Part shown: piece by piece, positions 56,781 to 64,000 of the stretch
Layout: each line of letters begins with the position of its first letter
How positions within the stretch are numbered: the stretch's first letter is position 1
NCBI GenBank assembly: GCA_964020085.1
Contig: OZ026606.1
Coordinates: 16,793,780 to 16,857,779 of the forward strand
DNA from: Micromussa lordhowensis
Taxonomy: Eukaryota; Cnidaria; Anthozoa; Scleractinia; Lobophylliidae
DNA length: 64,000 nucleotides
Direction of reading: 5' to 3'
Made by a program: the position numbers and the translations under genes
The notes under the pieces: generated by a model
What the model was told of the DNA's origin: nothing
The model's database searches: none
Seen by the model: only the letters and a program-made list of their open reading frames with translations

Positions 56781-57345
56781 TGTCGTTTATGGAAAGTTCA
56801 GCTGAAGGTGGAACTCTCTTGTTTAAGCTGTCTAGTCTTCACGACCTCTATGTTTCACGTCTTCGTAACCTTCACGTTGATAAGTCTGTCAACAAAACCC
56901 GCTTGAAGAATCGAATCATAGAGAATTACCATGGCGAGATCCAGGAACAAACCGATGGGAAAAACACGGTTCTGGTATTTAACCAAGGCATAGAGACGCT
57001 TTTGCAAGATGCCCTGAAAAAGCGTAACTGTGAAGAAGAAGCGTGCAATTTTGTAAATGTTGCTAAATATATCCGTAACGATGTCTTTCAAATGCCTGGG
57101 TTTTCTTTCACTGGGGAAGTTACCTCAGATTGCCAGCTCAAATCAGTACCACCAAGCTTAATGTGCTTGGTCTCTATGCTACTCAATGGCCCAAATATTG
57201 AAAGCCAGGATTTTGAGGAATCCCAAGCTTGTTTAACCATTGCTCAGCTCATTATCTTCACCATGAAAAAGATCAAGAAACTGGCCACTAAGAGTGATCT
57301 TCATAATCAAGATCGGGAACTGCCACTGCCTCTTTACCTTGGAAC

Positions 57346-58490
57346 ATGATGAGTGTGCACGCGCAAACAAGAAGTAAGAAATTTGTCAATCAGCTTTACG
57401 AACTCGGCTTAAGTGTGAGTTACCAAAGGGTCGATGATATCATAAACAATTTAGCGACATCTGTTTGCGACCATTTCAAGTCTGTTGGTGTTGTTTGCCC
57501 TCTTTCCTTACAAAGTGACTTGTTCATCGTTGGTGCTATTGACAATCGTGATCATGACCCATCCTCAACAACGGCACAGGGCTCATTTCATGGAACTGGA
57601 ATAAGTATGTTCCAGTTCCTAAAGCAAGATTCAGACGTTAGCCAACCAGCAGTGCAAAGGATTAATCTTTGTTCAACCAGGTCCGCTTCAAGAGATATCA
57701 CACTGCCTGACACGTATTCCTCAGTTCCTCCTGTTTCTATAAAAACATCAGAAGTAAACGTCCCTTCCACAAGTCAAGCAGGTGTGGAGACCGTAAGCAC
57801 GGATCAGCTGTCTATTGCCATTGAAAAACAAGTTCACTGGTTGAAGCACTGTGAACAACATCTTGACGAGGAGCTTACCAAAGGTATTCATCTTTCATGG
57901 GCTGCTTATCACGCATCTGTAACTGAACTGCCCAACCCTTTGCCCTGCTTGGGTAGCTTGTTGCCATTGTTTTACGAGAAGGCTGCCACAGTAGCCATGA
58001 TGAAACATGGGATGTCTGTTATTAAGAAGGCAACAGAATTTATTAACCCTGGCCAAATTCCTGTCACTGTCTGTGACCAGCCTCTTTTTGCCATCGCAAA
58101 AGTTGTTCAGTGGAACTGGCCTGCTACACACGGAGAAAATGTTCACGTTGTCATGCTGGGGGGCCTACACATTGAGATGATGCTGTGGACCATGTGCGGT
58201 GACCTTCTAGCTTTATCTGACTGGACTACAGCACTAACTGAAGCAGGGATAGCGTCCAGTGGGACATCAGATTCTTTCCTTAAAGTAGCGCATTTGACAA
58301 AAACCAGACGCGCCCACCAGGTGACCGCAGCAGCTTTGTATAAATTGCAGCATGTTGCCTTTCAGGAACTAAACGGTCAACTGGACGAAGAGGAGTTTCA
58401 GAAGTGGCACGATGGAATGATTAAGACCAGCCCAACGTATAAGTTTTGGGACACGATCATGCAAATGGAACTCAAAGTACTGGCATTTGT
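57346..58490 (+). pseudogene. Central conserved region of the transposase-like gene
   Basis: Starts within HAQTRSKKFVNQLYELGLSV and includes IDNRDHDPSS followed by FHGTGISMFQF, then after a variable linker HWLKHCEQHLDEEL, PVTVCDQPLFAIAK and VHVVMLGGLHIEMM. The acidic residues in DNRDHD and in TVCDQPL are candidates for a DDE/RNase H-like site, but I could not identify a third partner with confidence. Confidence 0.7.
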
Positions 58491-58631
58491 GAAAGCAACT
58501 TCTCTCTGTACGTAGAAGCCTTGGAATCTCTTGCTCCTTGGTCCTTTGCTCTTGATCACACTAATTACGCGAGGTGGCTACACATTCACCAGGCCCCGTT
58601 CAACAAAGCCTCAGAAAATGCTGGGTCATTT

Positions 58632-59310
58632 CTAAATCATCGAACACTTTTTCAAGCATCCCAATCGACCAGGCACACAAGCAAAATAACGCAAGGGTGA
58701 AGGGATCAGGTGGAGCTGTAGGACTAACGGAAAGTCCTGTCGCATTTAGAAGATGGATGGTGGCCGGACCAGAAACTGCTCGAGTGTTGCAAGAGTTCGA
58801 AAGTCAGTTGAAAGGTGAAACAAATGTTGATGAAAAGAACAAACACCACGAACAAGGACTTTCTACACAGAAAGCCTTTCAAAGTCATGTCACGCAACTT
58901 GTAAGTACAATTTCAGAAATGGGAAACCCTTTTAAGGATGACTGCCCTGAATTACTTGCCCTTGACACACGCAATTGCGCAGATGCCTCAGTCGTGGATA
59001 CTGTGCATAGAGTCCAGGAACTTGGATTACGCCAGTACAAGAAATTCGTAAAAGACGTCATCGATGAAAGAACTGTATCGATTCACGATACAATTTCAAA
59101 GAATACCTTGCCACTGTTCAAGCGCCAGCAGCCGAAGGAAATCTCCAAAGCGTCCTTAAAGTTGACAGCGGTAACAAGTGACCGTTACCTCTTCAGTCGT
59201 TTATATATTGCCAGCCAACAGCGCGACGGAGATCTTGAAGAGTTCTTCAAGCATGAAAATCAGCCGTATCCACCTTCTTTGTCAGAGTTTGGCAATCTCC
59301 GATTCGGGAA
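58632..59310 (+). pseudogene. Second conserved region (IDQAHxQNN) of the transposase-like gene
   Basis: Open frame with FSSIPIDQAHKQNNARVKG, SGGAVGLTESPVAFRRWMVA and a helical C-terminal part ending SLSEFGNLRFGKK, after which the frame shifts. The ATG at 58574 is out of frame with the true protein, so the first 20 residues of that ORF are not authentic. Confidence 0.7.
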
Positions 59311-59708
59311 AAAACTCTGATTTGATTTCATGCGTCAACAAAGAAACACCACCACATCCACCACCAGCATCTTACGATGTCAAAGTTTTTTATGGAGCAG
59401 CTATTGTGCATGCGCTTCCAGTTTGATCTGTCGCTACGTTTTCTGAATATGCAGATTCTAAGTTCTTACCTTTCCTGGAAAACCACTTGAAGAGTACCAA
59501 ACGAATTGACGTTGTTTGGGATGAATACCGAGTGGCAAGTCTAAAAGAATCTGCCCAAAAGGCGTGAGACGAAAGGTAGCTGGGCATGTCAAGTTACCTC
59601 AGAACTGGCAGGCATTTCTCTAACAAGAAAAAACTGTTCGACTTCTTAACCAAGCAAGTTGAAACAGCTTCCTTTCCAGCTGACAGAGTTGTCTACATAA
59701 CTTCAGGT

Positions 59709-60616
59709 CCCGGGGGGGGTACTCCCCTATATAAGGTATATAGGTATGTGCCGCCCCAAAGGGTATGGTTTTTGAGCCGTTTTGGTCTGAAAACGGGTAT
59801 AGATTTTAACAATTATGGTCTGAAATGGGGTCGGGTTTTTGGGGCGGGAACATTTACGAAAGCTTACAAACATATTTTTCTTCTCAGTACGTAACTGGAA
59901 CGACTAACTGATAGCGAGAAAAAGAAATAAATAAACTATGTCATTCCAGCTTAATTTTACTCCTTGCGTCAACTTCCGTTCGGCACTGATGCATAATTAT
60001 GCCTTAATCACCTACCGGAATACCACACACAAAGCCACCATTATGAAAATGCGGTAACTGTAACGTTTTATTTGTGTCAACTCGTGATAGATTTTAATCT
60101 ACAAAGAAAGTGTTTCTTGTTTGCACTACATGTATACAATCATTTAAGCAATCAATCAGCTGAAATGCCGGATTTATAATGAAGCCGATCGCGGTCTCAT
60201 GAACACCATATATTGAGTTCTTTAAAACAAAAAGTTATATATTTTCGGTATTTCATGTAAAATAGAAAAGTAGATTAAAGTCGTACGAAAATTGCAAAAT
60301 TGCGAGTTCCTTATCTTTACTGTCTTCATATCCTGTGACTGCCGGGCCATGTAGCTGTCATTTAAACACCGTGACGATTGCCAGGCTATTGTATCTCCAC
60401 GTGGAAATTCATTTGCCTCAGTGCCATAAAGCCATGTCTGAAAACGGGTGTATATTTTCAAGTTCAGGTCTGAAAACGGGTATGAATTTTAGAGGTCAGG
60501 TCTGAAAACGGGTGTGGAAAATGGCATGTTTAGGTCTGAAATAGGGTCGGGATTTGAAGACCCGGGCGGCACACCCCCACCAAGAATTCCGAGGAGTAAC
60601 CCCCCCCCCCCCCGGG
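59709..60616. mobile_element. 908-bp hAT-like non-autonomous element inside the transposase gene
   Basis: The TIRs start CCCGGGGGGGGTACTCC and end GGAGTAAC plus a C-run and CCCGGG. CTTCAGGT is duplicated at 59701-59708 and 60617-60624 (8 bp, the hAT size). Near both ends the motif GGTCTGAAAACGGGT repeats (once or twice at the left, at least three times at 60,430-60,520), like subterminal transposase-binding repeats. No coding potential. Confidence 0.85.
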
Positions 60617-60738
60617 CTTCAGGTAAGATGCTAACCAAGTTTTGGGAAGGGTTATATAGACACCGTTCAAACTTCTTTTTTGTGTGTCCATCAAGTCTTG
60701 ATGAACAGTTATACTGACTGCATCGTCTTTTATTTTAG

Positions 60739-61313
60739 GTGAAAGCGTCATCTCAAGTTGCCCCAGGAACCAAATGCGTAGCTGCAACCATGAAGAAGCA
60801 GACACGAGGATTCTTGTACACGTTAAAGATGCTTTGGATAAGGGGGGAAGAAGTGTCTTTGTTCGCACTGTTGACACAGATGTTCTTGTTATTCTAATTG
60901 CCCAGTTCCACACGTTGTCTTCAATTTGGTCTGGATTGAGCTTTTGGGTCGCCTTTGGGATGGGAAAGAATTTTCAGCTGCTTTTTGTTAACACCATTTG
61001 TGAGTATTTGGGCGAGCAGAAATGCCGTGCGCTTCCATTTTTTCACGCATTTACCGGTTGCGACACTTCGTCAGCATTCCTGGGGAAAGGAAAGAAATCT
61101 GCGTGGGAGGCCTGGAAAGCGTACCCTGAAGCCACGCTTTGTGAACGATTGCCCCTTCCTTCCACTTGAGATCAACACTCCTGTATTTGATGTCCTTCAG
61201 CGCTTTGTGGTGATACTTAATGACAGGACCAGCCTTGCTACCGAAGTAAACACTGCTCGACGAGAGCTCTTCACAAAAAAGAATCGGGTGCTAGAAACAT
61301 TCCCCCAACAGAG
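60739..61313 (+). pseudogene. Exon with XPG/PIN-nuclease-like motifs
   Basis: It follows acceptor TATTTTAG and, with the previous exon (ending at CTTCAG), gives ITSGESVISSC in frame. Then HEEADTRILVHVKDAL, VRTVDTDVLVILIAQF and HAFTGCDTSSAFLGKGKK. The order acidic-E-ADT, DTDV, GCDT with a following GKGKK resembles the metal-binding acidic motifs of XPG/FEN or PIN nucleases (EADxxI, DxD, GCDY-then-GIG). A frameshift near 61,165 separates the nuclease part from NTPVFDVLQRFVVILNDRTS. The donor at 61313 is AGAG|GTAAGA. Confidence 0.6.
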
Positions 61314-61658
61314 GTAAGAACCTATCATACACAAATGTTTAGTTGTTTTTGTGTTTGATAGGCTAAATTTGTGATTGTTAAACACTTGTGAGGACAACGC
61401 GAAAGAAAATAACCAGTTTAGCGAAAAAACGAGAAACATTTCAACTACATGTAACCTTTTCTTGTAATGAATCCACTTATCAAATTTTTTTTGACTAACC
61501 AAAGCCTATCATAAAGCTATGCTGGACTTGAACCTATAGTTATTCTACTTGGGGTATTAGAGAGCTTAATTTATGAAGTACATGGAAATAAGCGGTGCGC
61601 GTTTGTTTAAAATTATACTTGTGTAAAGAGTTTATATATAATTTCTATTGTTTATTAG

Positions 61659-61949
61659 AATGCCCTGTTGAATCATTCTAACAGAGCTCTTTACCAAGCA
61701 AGCATCTGGACTTCCCTTGATGAGCAGCAATTTTACCCATCCCCATCTGATTTTGGATGGAAAATGGAGAACGACAGATGGAGACCCCGCTGGACCGTAC
61801 TTCCAGAAGCCTCTAAAGCTTGCAGTGAATTGCTGAAGTGTGGATGCAAGAAAGGTTGCAAAAGTGGTCGTTGCAAATGTTTCAAAGCCAATCTACCATG
61901 TACTGAGCTCTGTAGTTGCTCTGGAGGCTGCCAGAACACAAATCCTTAG
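61659..61949 (+). pseudogene. Last exon: CXC (tesmin/TSO1-like) cysteine region
   Basis: Acceptor TTTATTAG, then NALLNHSNRALYQASIW, GWKMENDRWRPRWTVLPEAS and a cysteine cluster CSELLKCGCKKGCKSGRCKC ... CTELCSCSGGC, followed by a stop. The spacing is that of one CXC repeat of tesmin/TSO1 (CRC) proteins, which bind DNA with zinc. The splice phase with the previous exon is off by one base, another sign of decay. Confidence 0.65.
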
Positions 61950-62235
61950 AAATGGAGCAACCAATAACAACCATTTACGATATCTAGCCGAAGATGTTAC
62001 AAATTAAATGTGTAAAACGCAACAAACACACTCCTTGATATGAGTGCCCTCAAGGCATTATGGGAATGTGACATGATCAAGGCAAATGAATTTTTATGGA
62101 CACAAACACAAAACTGAGTAATAGTAATGTTTAGTCATTTACAACGGCATTCGTCAAACTTGGAACGCAATACACACATTAAATGCCACAGCCTCACTTT
62201 CATGCCAGCATTTGAGTATTGCGTAATTTCTATGA

Positions 62236-62378
62236 GCTTCATACCCCCCCCCCCCCCCCGAAAGCCAAATCACGTGGCACCCCTTCTAAAATCGTTTTTT
62301 ACGTCAAAAGGAACATTTGTACTTAATTTGGTGCTTTTACGCCATTTGTCACGATTTTCGACCTAACAGACCGGACTA
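62236..62378 (-). repeat. Right terminal inverted repeat of Academ-like element
   Basis: The complement of the left end: C-run, then GTGGCACCCCTTCT, then CGACCTAACAGACCGGACTA. The spacing is longer than in the left TIR. Confidence 0.8.
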
Positions 62379-62381
62379 AAT

Positions 62382-64000
62382 AAACAAATTAAATGTATAG
62401 TAGGCAATATATTGGATTGTAACGTTAATAAAATTTCTGCAAAAAAAACAACAATAACAATGTATATATAATTGAAATTTTATTTGAACTTTACTTTTAA
62501 TTTCATTTTTCTATAATTATATATTGTCATTTTTATTTTTTTTTTTTTTAATTTTATTAGAACCTCCCACACTAAGCAGTTAAGACTAACACATGTCTAG
62601 TTTCTTGTCCGAATCTGATGCGAATTTACATTTCAAATCATTTCATTGAAGTATATCTGTATGAATAACATCACCTGTCTGTTTGAAATGACTGTACTGA
62701 TTTGAACAAAACACTTTAGCAATTAAAGGATTATCCTTAGTAACCACAACTGACGTGAGAATTATTGACAGAAGAATAAGGTCCACTGCTCCGCCCATAA
62801 TTAAAACCTCCATGGTTCAAAACACGAACTCGCAGCCTTACTTCTGTTTATTTTTCTTTTAAAAGAAAAAAAGTGACGTTTTACCAGAGCCCGAAGAGGT
62901 CTTAAATTGTTGATGTTAGTCACTACAAAAGAATGGCAATGTTGGTCCGATATCAGCCCATTGCTGCTCCAATATTGCAGGGGTTTGACCAAACTGGTCT
63001 GTTATGTATTTCTCATGAAAGCACACACCAAAAAGCCAATAAAATGCGTTGTTTTCAATTAAATTGCTTGTTTTTGCTGTGTTCTCAACACGTTATCCAT
63101 TTGTGGGCTGTTTTTCACTAGTATTATGACTGGACTAAAAAGGTTGCTTACAAAGAAACGTGAGCTCAGCTTGACAAAAAAAATATTTTCTTCTTTCGTG
63201 GAATAAACGTGAGTGCAAAGTAATGTACTAAAAATAATCAATATGATAAAAACGAAAAGGATGTTGTTTTTTTTAATGGGTTGTCGGACTTTCGAATTCC
63301 CCAAATGTTTCAATCAAAATTAACAGCTTTCTCAACGAAGCCATTTCATGCCAGTTATGACATTATCATGTCAAAAACAACCGTGCCGACGAACAAATAA
63401 GGAAACTCATTTTGGTCATCGATATTATATTGCAGCAATAAAATGAAGCTATTTTAAGTTGTTGTATAGCGGAAATTTCAATATCTTCCTCTGTTTTAAT
63501 GAAAAATGAAGAATTAATGAAGAATCGACGATGGACGGGACTTTTTGTTGAAGGTTAATTAAAGGGGGAAATAAATTTAACTTGACAGGATTGGCTTTGT
63601 TCGAATATTTTACAACAGACATGATATTGCACAAGTTTATTAAATGGAAAATCTCCAGGCGATATTGCCATTTGAACCCAAATATTTCCGGATTTATCAG
63701 AGTGAGAAAACCAAAAAATAGTTTTTTAATTTCCATTCCAAATTCAACTAACTCTAATTTGTTAGCTGGTAACTGGTAAAATCTTCTTTTGGTTTATTTT
63801 ATAATTAATTTTAGGTACGCTACGTGAAGAAGAACAGTGATGTTGTTCTGAATCTTTTGTTATTTCGCTTCGGCGATGAAATTAACTTTTGCTTTTGAAG
63901 AAAAAATAACACGACTCAAAATTTGCTTAAGTTAAGAAATATTGTTAGAAAATCAAAATCATGATCACACAGTTCACGGTTCCCTTTAGTACAATGACCG
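62382..64000. other. Flank right of the Academ-like element; nothing recognised
   Basis: AT-rich sequence with long A and T runs near 62,440 and 62,535. No gene or repeat recognised. Confidence 0.55.

Larger units (their letters stand above)
56151..61949 (+). pseudogene. Broken transposase-like gene of the Academ-like element
   Basis: Coding segments in order: (1) 56151-56780, Cys/His pairs that look like two zinc-binding modules (CLICQ...WHKSCH and CIFCDEQ...HSRC). (2) 56789-57330. (3) 57346-58490, with the conserved AIDNRDHDPSSTTAQGSFHG block and a WNWPATHGENVHVVMLGGLH block. (4) 58450-58600, SLYVEALESLAPWSFALDHT. (5) 58632-59310, with IPIDQAHKQNNARVKGSGGA. (6) 59310-59708, two in-frame stops plus shifts. 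(7) exon 60739-61313, nuclease-like motifs. (8) exon 61659-61949, CXC region. I know this domain order from many unnamed proteins in fish and invertebrate genomes. Frames break near 56,785, 57,340, 58,490, 58,610, 59,310, 59,575-59,630 and 61,165. No intact product is possible. Confidence 0.8.
55001..62378 (+). mobile_element. Academ-like DNA transposon, 7.4 kb, inactive
   Basis: The terminal inverted repeats share the exact 20 bases TAGTCCGGTCTGTTAGGTCG. After a diverged stretch they share a second block, AGAAGGGGTGCCAC, next to a G-rich (left) or C-rich (right) run. AAT is on both sides (54998-55000, 62379-62381). A 3-bp duplication and a long gene with an XPG/PIN-like nuclease region agree with the published Academ superfamily (3-4-bp duplications, XPG-type domain). 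That assignment is my inference. Its single plus-strand gene (56,151-61,949) is broken by several frameshifts, stops and a nested element. The left 1.1 kb may hold a 5' exon or promoter; I could not define it. Confidence 0.75.

Noticed and set aside
56855..57091. Minus-strand ORFs overlapping the transposase-like gene
   Set aside because: Shadows of the plus-strand gene.
56789..59894. Reading the plus-strand ORFs here as separate genes
   Set aside because: Their contents follow one another as parts of a single known protein layout; breaks are frameshifts and stops, not gene boundaries.

Overview
The window looks like nuclear DNA of an anthozoan cnidarian, most likely a reef coral or a close hexacorallian. 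The reasons are AT-rich sequence, short GT-AG exons in long introns, an intronless class A GPCR of the amine-receptor type, and a dense load of short palindromic and TIR elements. The organism call is inference; no database search was possible.

Left part (1-13,256, minus strand). The 5' half of a class-2 P4-ATPase of the ATP9A/ATP9B (yeast Neo1) type occupies this region. I placed 14 coding exons with consistent splice sites and phases. They encode exactly 500 codons, from the start at 13,256 to just after the DKTGT phosphorylation motif at 764; the rest lies left of base 1. The introns carry a minus-strand tRNA-derived SINE with 28-bp target duplications, a 5'-truncated RTE-type LINE tail with 14-bp duplications, several hairpin elements, and a near-perfect palindrome of about 970 bp.

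Middle-left (13,260-27,180). This holds short TIR elements (including two TTAA-flanked ones), microsatellites, a single-exon amine-receptor-like GPCR (minus strand, 413 aa, 21,284-22,525), and a foldback-type transposon at 25,985-27,168. The arms of the foldback element are arrays of 15/18-bp repeats and it is flanked by a perfect 10-bp target duplication.

Middle (27,200-52,100). I found no gene I can support here. There is a TAA-flanked MITE, hairpin elements, a 165-bp tandem duplication, a (TG)n tract, two E2F-type palindromes and a minisatellite.

Right part (52,100-64,000). Several repeats (a second SINE copy, a second copy of the TTAA MITE, a nested hAT-like element) lead into a 7.4-kb DNA transposon at 55,001-62,378. 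It has a 20-bp perfect TIR and an AAT target duplication. Its decayed gene encodes an N-terminal Cys/His region, a long conserved central region, an XPG/PIN-nuclease-like acidic motif set and a C-terminal CXC (tesmin/TSO1-like) cysteine region. I read it as Academ-like. It is dead: at least six frame breaks, in-frame stops, and a 908-bp hAT-like element inserted at one exon-intron junction.

The two host genes show no functional link; most of the remaining recognisable structure is mobile DNA.
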